A stretch of DNA of 5,487 nt from an uncultured Erysipelotrichaceae bacterium (GCA_902796525.1 CADBPB010000157.1:1-5487); one strand, 5' to 3'. Positions 1 to 5,453 are shown, numbered from the stretch's first letter. Numbers and translations: made by a program. The notes: generated from the letters alone by a model not told the origin.

Positions 1-284
1 AATCGTTCATCCAGATCTTTTAAGGAATTCAGGGAATCGCTGAGTATCTTGATTTCTGCCAAAGAGAAGGGGGCTTCGCTGAGATAATACTTGCCGTTGT
101 CGTTTTCGACGATAAGCCCGTATTCGTCCAGAGAACGGAAGTCATCATAAAAGGTCTTGCGGTTCGATACGCGTATCTCTTTCCGGTCCAGCTCGTTCAT
201 CAGTTCGCTGACCGTCATTTTATGTTCAGGATCCGTCTTTTTTCTTAAGATGCGGATCAGTTCCAGGATGCGCTGTCTGTTCAT
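1..284 (-). CDS. HTH/WYL-type transcriptional regulator, N-terminal part (cut by window edge)
   Basis: The reading frame is open from ATG at 284 to the window edge, giving 94 complete residues; the C-terminal part lies outside. Residues 1-15 (MNRQRILELIRILRKK) and about 23-58 resemble the winged helix-turn-helix of DeoR/YafY-like regulators: MTVSELMNEL as the first helix pair, then SNRKTFYDDFRSLDEYGL as the recognition helix, comparable to the RxTxYRDIxxLxxxG pattern of that family. After a short wing (GKYYLSEAPF, about 64-73) comes SLAEIKILSDSL, which matches the linker that leads into WYL domains. The WYL domain itself is not in the window, so the ligand-sensing half is inferred. It is expected to bind DNA, probably its own promoter, where a palindrome overlaps the -35 and spacer. 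No Shine-Dalgarno sequence precedes the ATG and the -10 box is only six bases away, so translation is probably leaderless. It diverges from the membrane protein gene at 365, which may be a target. Confidence 0.8.
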   Translation of the reverse strand, partial: MNRQRILELIRILRKKTDPEHKMTVSELMNELDRKEIRVSNRKTFYDDFRSLDEYGLIVENDNGKYYLSEAPFSLAEIKILSDSLNSLKDLDER

Positions 285-290
285 GATTCC

Positions 291-319
291 ATTATATACA
301 TGTCCAAAAAAACGGACAA
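291..319 (-). promoter_or_regulatory. sigma-70-type promoter of the WYL-type regulator gene, leaderless layout
   Basis: On the minus strand the -10 box is a perfect TATAAT (296-291) and the -35 is TTGTCC (319-314, four of six matches), separated by exactly 17 bases. Only six bases (GGAATC) separate the -10 from the ATG at 284, so the expected transcription start is the A of the start codon. The transcript would therefore have essentially no 5' leader. Confidence 0.7.
301..318. promoter_or_regulatory. operator-like palindrome TGTCC-N8-GGACA
   Basis: Two perfect 5-bp inverted arms, TGTCC at 301-305 and GGACA at 314-318, are separated by an A-rich 8-base centre. The element covers most of the regulator's -35 box and the spacer up to the -10, the position expected for a repressor site. 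It lies in the only non-coding gap (285-364) between the divergent regulator and membrane protein genes, so it could serve autoregulation, control of the neighbour, or both. Which protein binds it is inferred from position only. Confidence 0.5.
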
Positions 320-364
320 CAGTATCGTAGGAAAGAGCTATCCTTTAGTCGGGAGGTAAGAAAG

Positions 365-886
365 ATGAAAAGACTTGTGATGATCGATATGTGGCTGCTG
401 ATGATCGGCTGGTGTCTGTATCTGAATGGCTGTTCGCCGGCAGGTGAGGCTGCCATGCTGATAGCCTGTCTTTTACCGCTGATCCGAAGAAGAAAGCTTT
501 CCATGACCATGGTTCTGATGGCTGTGTGTATCTTTGGGCTGATGCTGATGGCATATCGCGGATCTGCTCTATCGCTGTATTTCGGAGACTTGCCATATCT
601 ATTATTCTTTATTTGCTGGAATACGGTCATGATCTATCCGTGCATGCGTTCGTTGAAGCGTCGGCACATCCTTCTGTTCCTGTCTGTTGCGTTTGCAGGT
701 ATGGCTCTCATCAGCGTCGCGGTCTTGCTCATACCAGGTGAAAACTATTCGCTTCTTGGCAAAGGCAGCCTGTTCCTTCTGGTCTCTTTCATCTTCTTGC
801 CGCACCTGACGGTGATGCTGATGGCGGCGATCGCGAAACTGCCGATCCGGCATCTGCAGATAAAAAGGGAAGCGATGCTTCCCTAG
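365..886 (+). CDS. hypothetical six-helix integral membrane protein
   Basis: I do not recognise the family of this 173-residue protein. A strong ribosome site, GGGAGG at 351-356, lies eight bases before the ATG, which fixes the start. Hydrophobic stretches at about residues 4-22, 26-40, 46-64, 69-91, 101-123 and 134-156 suggest six transmembrane helices. Positive clusters RRRK (41-44), RSLKRR (95-100) and the C-terminal KLPIRHLQIKRE fall after helices 2, 4 and 6, so by the positive-inside rule both ends and these loops are cytoplasmic. There is no obvious catalytic or metal motif. An LNGC stretch (20-23) looks slightly like a lipobox but sits in a helix of a multi-pass protein. The gene diverges from the WYL-type regulator, and no convincing promoter of its own is seen in the 80-bp gap. 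Its stop shares four bases with the ispG stop, and its last codons form the ispG terminator hairpin. Confidence 0.75.
   Translation: MKRLVMIDMWLLMIGWCLYLNGCSPAGEAAMLIACLLPLIRRRKLSMTMVLMAVCIFGLMLMAYRGSALSLYFGDLPYLLFFICWNTVMIYPCMRSLKRRHILLFLSVAFAGMALISVAVLLIPGENYSLLGKGSLFLLVSFIFLPHLTVMLMAAIAKLPIRHLQIKREAMLP
861..884 (-). terminator. intrinsic terminator of ispG, inside the 3' end of the convergent membrane gene
   Basis: Read on the minus strand, AGGGAAGC-ATC-GCTTCCCT forms a perfect 8-bp stem (884-866) with a three-base loop, followed by TTTTTAT (866-860). This is a classical Rho-independent terminator starting at the ispG stop codon. The same hairpin on the plus strand is followed by AGAATTTCTC, a weak U-tract, so it may only partly stop the membrane gene transcript. 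The stem is encoded by the last codons (Arg-Glu-Ala-Met-Leu-Pro) of the plus-strand gene. Confidence 0.75.
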
Positions 887-1917
887 AATTTCTCTATCTC
901 ATGGATCAGTACTTCCATGATTCTGTCTTGCGGGATCGTTTCGACGATCTCGCCTTTTTTAAACAGGATCGCGCTGTCTTTTCCTCCGGCGACACCGATG
1001 TCGGCCCGTTTGGCTTCCAGCGGACCGTTGACCGGACAGCCCATGATGGCGACTGTAATATCTTTGTTTACGGTTTCCAGATATTCTTCCATCCGTTTTG
1101 CGATCGGCAGCATATCGTACTGTATCCTTCCGCAGGTCGGGCAGGATATGAGATTCGGCACATCCTTTCTTATCCCGCAGGCTCTCAGGAGCTTCTTGGC
1201 GACTCTGATCTCTTCGACAGGGTCATCGGAAACAGAAATCCGTATCGTATCGCCGATCCCGTCAAGAAGAAGGTTTCCTAAAGCAAGAGAGGATTTGATC
1301 GCGCTGTTGAGAAGACCGCCTGCTTCCGTCACGCCCAGGTGTAGAGGATAGGGAAACGTCTCGCTGGCCAGGCGATAGGCTTTGATACATTCCAGCGGAT
1401 CCGAAGACTTGAAGGAAAGACAGATGTCATGGAAATCCAGCGCTTCCAGGATCTTCAGATGGTCTTTTGCGGAAGCGATCATGTTTTCCTCGGAATGTTC
1501 ATATTTCCTGTTCAGACTGCCTGCATTGATGCCGATACGGATCGGAACGCTTCTTTCTTTGCAAAGATTCACGATTTCTTTGATCTTGTCTTCGTTTTCG
1601 ATATTGCCGGGATTCAGCCTAATTTTATCGGTTCCGGCTTTGATGGATGCGATTGCCAGATCGGGATTGAAATGGATATCGCAGACCAGGGGGATGCGGA
1701 TCTGTTTCTTGATCTCGCTGACCGCATTGGCGTCTTCCATATCCAGGATGGCCACACGAATGATCTCGCAGCCGGCTTCTTCCAGTTTGCGGATCTGTTC
1801 CACGGTTGCCGCGACATCTCTGGTCCTGGTATTGGTCATCGATTGGATGATGACTTTATCCTGTCCGCCGATCTGTATGTTTCCTGCTTTGATGGCTCTG
1901 GTTTCTGTTCTTTTCAT
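883..1917 (-). CDS. ispG: 4-hydroxy-3-methylbut-2-enyl-diphosphate synthase (IspG/GcpE)
   Basis: IspG converts 2-C-methyl-D-erythritol 2,4-cyclodiphosphate to HMBPP, the penultimate step of the MEP isoprenoid pathway, in the cytosol using a [4Fe-4S] cluster. The 344 residues match the short bacterial form without the inserted middle domain. The N-terminal TIM-barrel part carries VIIQSMTNT (22-30), CDIHFNP (79-85) and KIRLNPGNI (98-106). The C-terminal cluster domain has CPTCGR (Cys259, Cys262) and GCPVNGP (Cys294), with Glu301 seven residues after Cys294, the spacing of the fourth cluster ligand in Thermus IspG. One oddity is Leu300, where the usual motif has Gly (NGPGE). The start MKRTETRAIKAGNIQIGG aligns with family N-termini. 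No Shine-Dalgarno sequence precedes it and a -10 box ends seven bases upstream, so the mRNA is probably leaderless. It stands alone between the copper operon terminator and its own terminator. Confidence 0.97.
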   Translation of the reverse strand: MKRTETRAIKAGNIQIGGQDKVIIQSMTNTRTRDVAATVEQIRKLEEAGCEIIRVAILDMEDANAVSEIKKQIRIPLVCDIHFNPDLAIASIKAGTDKIRLNPGNIENEDKIKEIVNLCKERSVPIRIGINAGSLNRKYEHSEENMIASAKDHLKILEALDFHDICLSFKSSDPLECIKAYRLASETFPYPLHLGVTEAGGLLNSAIKSSLALGNLLLDGIGDTIRISVSDDPVEEIRVAKKLLRACGIRKDVPNLISCPTCGRIQYDMLPIAKRMEEYLETVNKDITVAIMGCPVNGPLEAKRADIGVAGGKDSAILFKKGEIVETIPQDRIMEVLIHEIEKF

Positions 1918-1923
1918 AGCTTC

Positions 1924-1929
1924 ATTATA
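1924..1929 (-). promoter_or_regulatory. -10 box of the ispG promoter, leaderless layout
   Basis: A perfect TATAAT (minus strand, 1929-1924) is followed by GAAGCT and then the ispG ATG at 1917, so the predicted transcription start is the start codon itself. No good -35 is found at 16-18 bases (AACAAA at 17). The upstream region is occupied by the csoR terminator stem and its U-tract. The identical six-base spacing before the WYL regulator gene supports the call. Confidence 0.6.
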
Positions 1930-1964
1930 GAATAAAAAGCTTTAGATTTGTTTCTCTAAAGCTT
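1930..1964 (-). terminator. intrinsic terminator of the copA-csoR operon
   Basis: On the minus strand a perfect 10-bp inverted repeat, AAGCTTTAGA (1964-1955) and TCTAAAGCTT (1946-1937), encloses an 8-base loop (GAAACAAA) and runs into TTTTTATTC. The csoR stop codon (TAA, 1944-1942) is inside the 3' arm. The U-tract ends directly at the ispG -10 box. The stem is AT-rich, so termination may be incomplete. Confidence 0.75.
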
Positions 1965-2199
1965 GAATGACTTCATCGATCTTCGTTTCATCGCCTTCGA
2001 TGATGGCTTCTCTGACGCAGTGATCGATATGGTTTTTTAAGATCTTGTTGTTGGCTTTTTTCAGCAAAGCCCTTGTCGCCATCAGCTGATCGGATATTTC
2101 CAGACAGTAGCGGTCTTCATCGATCATCCGGATGATCCCTTCCAGCTGGCCTTTGGCGATCGAAATGTACTTGCGTACGTTTTCCTGTTTAGTCGCCAT
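1942..2199 (-). CDS. csoR: copper-sensing transcriptional repressor CsoR
   Basis: This 85-residue all-helical protein of the CsoR/RcnR family (DUF156) is the expected length for the family. The N-terminal half includes RKYISIAKGQLEGIIRMIDEDRYC (9-32). Cys32, His57 and Cys61 have the exact spacing (25 and 4) of the Cu(I) ligands Cys36/His61/Cys65 of Mycobacterium tuberculosis CsoR, with Tyr31 before the first Cys as in that protein. This pattern argues for copper rather than nickel (RcnR) or formaldehyde (FrmR) sensing. In the family the apo-tetramer binds the operator and Cu(I) releases it; the matching palindrome is at the copA promoter. The gene is last in the operon, so it is autoregulated. 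Its ATG lies inside the copA 3' end, an 11-base overlap without a Shine-Dalgarno sequence, which points to translational coupling with copA. Confidence 0.95.
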   Translation of the reverse strand: MATKQENVRKYISIAKGQLEGIIRMIDEDRYCLEISDQLMATRALLKKANNKILKNHIDHCVREAIIEGDETKIDEVIQALEKQI

Positions 2200-2398
2200 T
2201 TTCGATGCCGGTCACCGTATAGCCTGCGTTTTCGATCGCTTCCGTGATCTGTTCGTCGGTAAGAGCCGTATCGTTAAGAACGGCCGTACCTTCGTTTAAG
2301 GAAACGGTCGGATCGGCGCCTAATGCTTTCAAAGCATCCGTAACGTGCTTCACGCAGTGTTCGCACATCATGCCATCGATTTTAACGGTTTTGTTCAT
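2189..2398 (-). other. possible free CopZ-like copper chaperone from an internal copA start
   Basis: Codon 712 of copA is ATG (2398-2396), preceded by AAGGAGG (2416-2410) at an 11-base distance, the best Shine-Dalgarno sequence in the operon. Initiation there gives a 69-residue heavy-metal-associated protein, MNKTVKIDGMMCEHC at its start, with the Cu(I)-binding pair Cys12 and Cys15 (own numbering). This is the typical size of stand-alone CopZ chaperones, which carry Cu(I) to CopA and to CsoR-type regulators. The stretch before it (INRIKKEEIHT) reads like a linker. It may be a working second start, or the trace of an older separate copZ gene whose upstream stop was lost. Fusion is certain from the sequence; separate expression is inferred. 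Confidence 0.5.
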
Positions 2399-4531
2399 AG
2401 TATGTATTTCCTCCTTTTTTATCCGGTTGATTCTTAAGGCGTTGCTGAGAACGAAAATGGAACTGACCGACATCGAAAAAGCGCCGATCATCGGATTCAG
2501 CGAAAGCCCGAACGATTTATAAAACAGACCTGCGGCCAAAGGGATGAAGATCGCGTTGTAGAAGAGCGCCCAGAAGAGATTCTCCTTGATGATACGCATG
2601 GTTTTTTTCGCGAGATCGATCATGAAGGAAACATCCAGGATGCTGTTGGTCATCAGGACGATGTCGCTTGTCGCCTGGGCGATATCCGTGCCGTTGGCGA
2701 CCGCAAAGGATACATCCGCGCTGGATAGGGCGATCGCATCATTGACGCCGTCTCCGACCATGGCGACTTTTCCTTCCTTCTTTCTGTTCAGGATCAGGGT
2801 GTTTTTATCATTTGGCGTGACAGAAGAGAGATACTCGTCGATATGCAGCTTCTTGGCGATCAAAGAGGCGGTGATCTCGTTGTCTCCTGTGCACATGATC
2901 GGGGTGATGCCTTTCTTTTTCAGACTGTCGATCGCAGTGAGAGAGCTTTCTTTCAGGACGTCCGCCAGATAGACGATGCCGAGAAGCCGATCGTTCTTTC
3001 CGACCAGAATGAAGGAATAATGGTTTTCTGCCGCATAGTCGATGTCTTTCTGGTCGTATCGGGCGTATCTGCTGATAAGTCTGAGGTTTCCTGCATAATA
3101 AACGTCATCTTTATGATGCGCCAGCAGTCCTTCGCCGGAGATCTGCTGATAATCGTCGAAAGGCAATTCCCCGTCCTTGTAGATTTCCAGGATGCTTCTG
3201 GCGATCGGATGATCCGATTTCTTTTCCAAAGAGGAAATGACCTCTTCGAATCCATCCGCATATTTTTTTACTTCGATGATCTCAAGCTTGTTTTTGGTCA
3301 GAGTTCCGGTCTTATCCAGTACGACATATTTCAGATCGCCGATGACTTCCAGAACTTCCGGGTTCTTGATCAGGATTCCGTTGCGTGCGGCATTTCCGGT
3401 CGCGACCATGATGGCAGCAGGGGTAGCCAGGCCCAAAGCGCAGGGGCAGCTGATCACAAGCACGGACAAGGCGAAATTCAAAGCTGTTTCGAGATCCCTG
3501 CCTGCCAGAAGCCAGGCAGCGAACGTGAACAGCGAAATCGCAATGACGCCAAAGACAAAGTAATTGGAGATCTTGTCGGCAAAGCGTTCGATCGGGATCT
3601 TGGCCATGGTCGCCTGTTTGGTGAGGGAAATGATTTTGGACAGGGTGGACTGATTGCTGTTCCTGGTGATCTTCACTTCGATCTCCCCATTGATGTTGAC
3701 GGTTCCGCCGATGACCTCGTCATCGACCGTTTTCGTCTGAGGGACGGATTCGCCTGTGATCATCGATTCATCGATGGAACTGCTTCCTTTGATGATGACG
3801 CCATCCTGAGGGATCGATTCCCCCGGTCTTACGGATACGATGTCCCTCACTTTGAGTTCATCGATCGGAATGACCTTGATCTCGCCATCTTTGACCAGAT
3901 TTGCCTGCATCGGAATCAGAGTCGCAAGTCCCCGGATCGTTTTGGCCGCTTTCTTTTTATTGCTGCCTTCGATATATTTGCCGATCGAAACAATGACCAG
4001 GACCATGGCTGCCGTTTCGAAATAGAGATGCAGATGACCGTGTTTCCCAAGCAGGACATACAGGGAATAGACATAGGATACGAACGAAGAGATCGCGACC
4101 AGCGAGTCCATGTTCGGCTTCAGGTGCCACAAAGCATTGAACCCCGAACGGTAGTAACGGAGATTCAGCAGAATGACGACTGTACATAGGACCAGCTGCG
4201 CATATTTGCCCCAGTCCGGGATCATGAGGCCGAACATATGCCCCATGGAGAAAAACATCAGGATCAGTACCAGAATACCTGACGCGATCATGATCAGCCG
4301 GCTCTTGTCGATTTCGTTGGTCTTCTGTATGACCAGCGTATAGCCCAGATCGCCGATCCGTTTCGCCATGATTTCTTCACTGGTCCTGGCTTCGTCAAAA
4401 ACGACTGTCGCTTCGTTTTCCAGAAGGTTGACCTTGGCATCCTGTACGCCTTCGATCTTCTTGAGACCCTGTTCGACGGTGTTCTTGCAGATGATGCAAG
4501 TCATCCCTTTCACTTCATATGTCTTTTCCAT
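2189..4531 (-). CDS. copA: Cu(I)-exporting P1B-1-type ATPase CopA with C-terminal CopZ-like domain
   Basis: A 780-residue inner-membrane ATPase that exports Cu(I) using ATP. Domains in order: N-terminal heavy-metal domain with MTCIIC (Cys12, Cys15); eight membrane helices between about 78 and 700; actuator TGES (259-262); Cu-site CPC (362-364) in CPCALGLATP; phosphorylation site DKTGT (Asp406); HP pair (441-442); nucleotide/hinge motifs TGDN (548-551) and GDGVND (593-598); YN (658-659) and MSVSS (687-691), completing the Cu(I) signature of P1B-1 pumps. A second heavy-metal domain with MMCEHC (Cys723, Cys726) follows the last helix, an arrangement less usual than N-terminal tandem domains. The ATG at 4531 is chosen because the protein starts MEKTYEVKGMTC and the promoter and CsoR operator lie just upstream; an in-frame ATG at 4606 lies upstream of that promoter and adds a non-family extension. 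The GGGGGG before the ATG can serve as ribosome site. It is cotranscribed with csoR and derepressed by copper. Confidence 0.96.
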   Translation of the reverse strand: MEKTYEVKGMTCIICKNTVEQGLKKIEGVQDAKVNLLENEATVVFDEARTSEEIMAKRIGDLGYTLVIQKTNEIDKSRLIMIASGILVLILMFFSMGHMFGLMIPDWGKYAQLVLCTVVILLNLRYYRSGFNALWHLKPNMDSLVAISSFVSYVYSLYVLLGKHGHLHLYFETAAMVLVIVSIGKYIEGSNKKKAAKTIRGLATLIPMQANLVKDGEIKVIPIDELKVRDIVSVRPGESIPQDGVIIKGSSSIDESMITGESVPQTKTVDDEVIGGTVNINGEIEVKITRNSNQSTLSKIISLTKQATMAKIPIERFADKISNYFVFGVIAISLFTFAAWLLAGRDLETALNFALSVLVISCPCALGLATPAAIMVATGNAARNGILIKNPEVLEVIGDLKYVVLDKTGTLTKNKLEIIEVKKYADGFEEVISSLEKKSDHPIARSILEIYKDGELPFDDYQQISGEGLLAHHKDDVYYAGNLRLISRYARYDQKDIDYAAENHYSFILVGKNDRLLGIVYLADVLKESSLTAIDSLKKKGITPIMCTGDNEITASLIAKKLHIDEYLSSVTPNDKNTLILNRKKEGKVAMVGDGVNDAIALSSADVSFAVANGTDIAQATSDIVLMTNSILDVSFMIDLAKKTMRIIKENLFWALFYNAIFIPLAAGLFYKSFGLSLNPMIGAFSMSVSSIFVLSNALRINRIKKEEIHTMNKTVKIDGMMCEHCVKHVTDALKALGADPTVSLNEGTAVLNDTALTDEQITEAIENAGYTVTGIENGD
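2410..2416 (-). promoter_or_regulatory. internal Shine-Dalgarno sequence inside copA
   Basis: AAGGAGG on the minus strand lies 11 bases before an in-frame ATG at 2398 where the CopZ-like domain begins. It encodes Lys-Glu-Glu in the linker between the last membrane helix and the C-terminal metal-binding domain. The copA and csoR starts have no comparable match. Confidence 0.55.
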
Positions 4532-4554
4532 AAAATACCCCCCATGGGTATTTT
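4532..4554 (-). promoter_or_regulatory. CsoR operator of copA, also forming the 5' leader and ribosome site
   Basis: A perfect inverted repeat with 9-bp arms, AAAATACCC (4532-4540) and GGGTATTTT (4546-4554), has a 5-base centre CCCAT. The core ATACCC...GGGTAT matches the known Bacillus-type CsoR operator pattern. It lies between the -10 box (4556-4561) and the ATG (4531), covering the predicted transcription start near 4549, so bound CsoR would block initiation. On the mRNA the GGGGGG at 4543-4538, six bases before the ATG, is the only ribosome-site candidate and is part of the palindrome. Confidence 0.85.
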
Positions 4555-4555
4555 C

Positions 4556-4584
4556 ATTATAGCATTCCCTTCCTGTCGGAACAA
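4556..4584 (-). promoter_or_regulatory. promoter of the copA-csoR operon
   Basis: On the minus strand a perfect -10 TATAAT (4561-4556) is preceded by TGC, making an extended -10 (TGnTATAAT). At 17 bases upstream the -35 candidate is TTGTTC (4584-4579), a three of six match, so the extended -10 may compensate. The predicted start near 4549 falls in the CsoR palindrome. Confidence 0.75.
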
Positions 4585-4635
4585 CAGAAATGAAACAGAC
4601 TTGCAAAAGATTTTAAATTGACAGAGACTAAAAGC

Positions 4636-5421
4636 ATGAATCGAATCAGTGATGAATTCTATCCGATGATCTTTAAACGCAAGTCCTTTCATGTGTTTAA
4701 AGATCCAGCTACCAGAAAAGCATACCGCGACGAATACGGCATCTTTGAGGATGAACTGAAAGAGATACAGAAGAGTTACGATTCTCTTGTACCGCTGTAT
4801 CCGGGGATCCGTACGGCGATGCGCATCGCGGAGAATGAAGAGACAAGCTGTGAGAGAGGACAGGAGAAGGTCCTGCTGTTTTACAGCGAGGAGAAGCCGA
4901 ACGCCTTGGCGAATATAGGCTATCTGGCGGAACAGCTGGATCTGAAACTGGCGTCCCTGAATATCGGCGCTTTGTGGTTCGGCTTGAACAAAAAGAAGAT
5001 GCCTGATCATGACGGCTTGAAATATGTCATCATGATCGCCATCGGAAAAGTACCTGAAAAAGCTTTTCGGAAAGACATGTTCAAAGCAAAAAGAAAAGAG
5101 ATGAACGAAATATGGGAGGGACCGCTGCTGGAAGGAGTGAGCGAGATCATCCGTTTCGCGCCAAGCGCCTGCAACAGTCAGCCCTGGAAAGTGATACGGA
5201 AAGGAAATCGTCTGGATGTCTATCGCTACAGGAGCGATAAGAAAATCGGCGTCATGCCGCAGGATGGACTTGTCGTATACAATCATATCGATATCGGGAT
5301 CTTTCTTTGTTTCCTGGAACTCTGTCTGGCGCATCAAGGCATTTCTTTTCACAGAACGCTTTTCGATGACGATCGGGATGAAACCATGAACCTTGTCGCA
5401 GGGTATCAATTGAACGGATAA
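4636..5421 (+). CDS. nitroreductase family protein, TM1586-type
   Basis: A 261-residue protein of the putative TM nitroreductase group (TM1586-like), in which two halves of a nitroreductase fold lie in one chain and bind FMN. IFKRKSFHVF (12-21) is the N-terminal RxSxR-like entry of the family; NIGALWFG (109-116) corresponds to its xxGLGTxW-like turn; FAPSACNSQPW (174-184) is the most diagnostic motif (APSAxNxQPW); and HIDIGIFLCFLELCLAHQG (217-235) is the closing helix. The substrate cannot be told. A cytosolic NAD(P)H-dependent flavin reductase is inferred from the family. ATG at 4636 is chosen; TTG at 4618 would add six residues and ATG at 4666 would trim into the conserved N-terminus. No start has a good Shine-Dalgarno sequence. 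It diverges from copA with about 100 bases between, and whether copper controls it is open. Confidence 0.85.
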   Translation: MNRISDEFYPMIFKRKSFHVFKDPATRKAYRDEYGIFEDELKEIQKSYDSLVPLYPGIRTAMRIAENEETSCERGQEKVLLFYSEEKPNALANIGYLAEQLDLKLASLNIGALWFGLNKKKMPDHDGLKYVIMIAIGKVPEKAFRKDMFKAKRKEMNEIWEGPLLEGVSEIIRFAPSACNSQPWKVIRKGNRLDVYRYRSDKKIGVMPQDGLVVYNHIDIGIFLCFLELCLAHQGISFHRTLFDDDRDETMNLVAGYQLNG

Positions 5422-5437
5422 CATCTCCTACATAAGA

Positions 5438-5443
5438 TATAAT
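5438..5443 (+). promoter_or_regulatory. -10 box of a possible promoter downstream of the nitroreductase gene
   Basis: A perfect TATAAT lies 16 bases after the nitroreductase stop. No good -35 is seen at normal spacing: TTGAAC at 5410 is 22 bases away. The expected start, about 5450, is just before an ATG at 5454. Confidence 0.4.
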
Positions 5444-5453
5444 AAGAGTTGAA

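Noticed and set aside
293..344. Plus-strand promoter for the membrane protein gene (TATACA at 295 or TATCCT at 339)
   Set aside because: Neither has an acceptable -35 at normal spacing, so no promoter is claimed.
422..433. Lipobox-like LNGC in the membrane protein (residues 20-23)
   Set aside because: Asn at -2 is unusual, the segment behaves as the first of six membrane helices, and the charge pattern fits a multi-pass protein with a cytoplasmic N-terminus.
2843..4189. Long plus-strand open frame of about 450 residues opposite copA
   Set aside because: It lies wholly antisense to a copA with all catalytic motifs intact; its length reflects codon bias of copA.
780..4400. Frequent GATC / CGATCG-like words throughout the genes
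   Set aside because: They follow from repeated Asp-Ile, Ala-Ile and Ile-Ala codons (GAT, ATC, GCG) and show no array, fixed spacing or clustering in non-coding DNA.
4532..4606. Upstream extension of copA to an ATG at 4606
   Set aside because: The extra 25 residues match nothing in the family and would lie across the copA promoter and CsoR operator; the ATG at 4531 begins directly at the metal-binding domain.
4510..5424. Long minus-strand open frame of about 300 residues opposite the nitroreductase gene
   Set aside because: It is antisense to a gene with clear family motifs, overlaps the copA start, and its translation has no recognisable domain.
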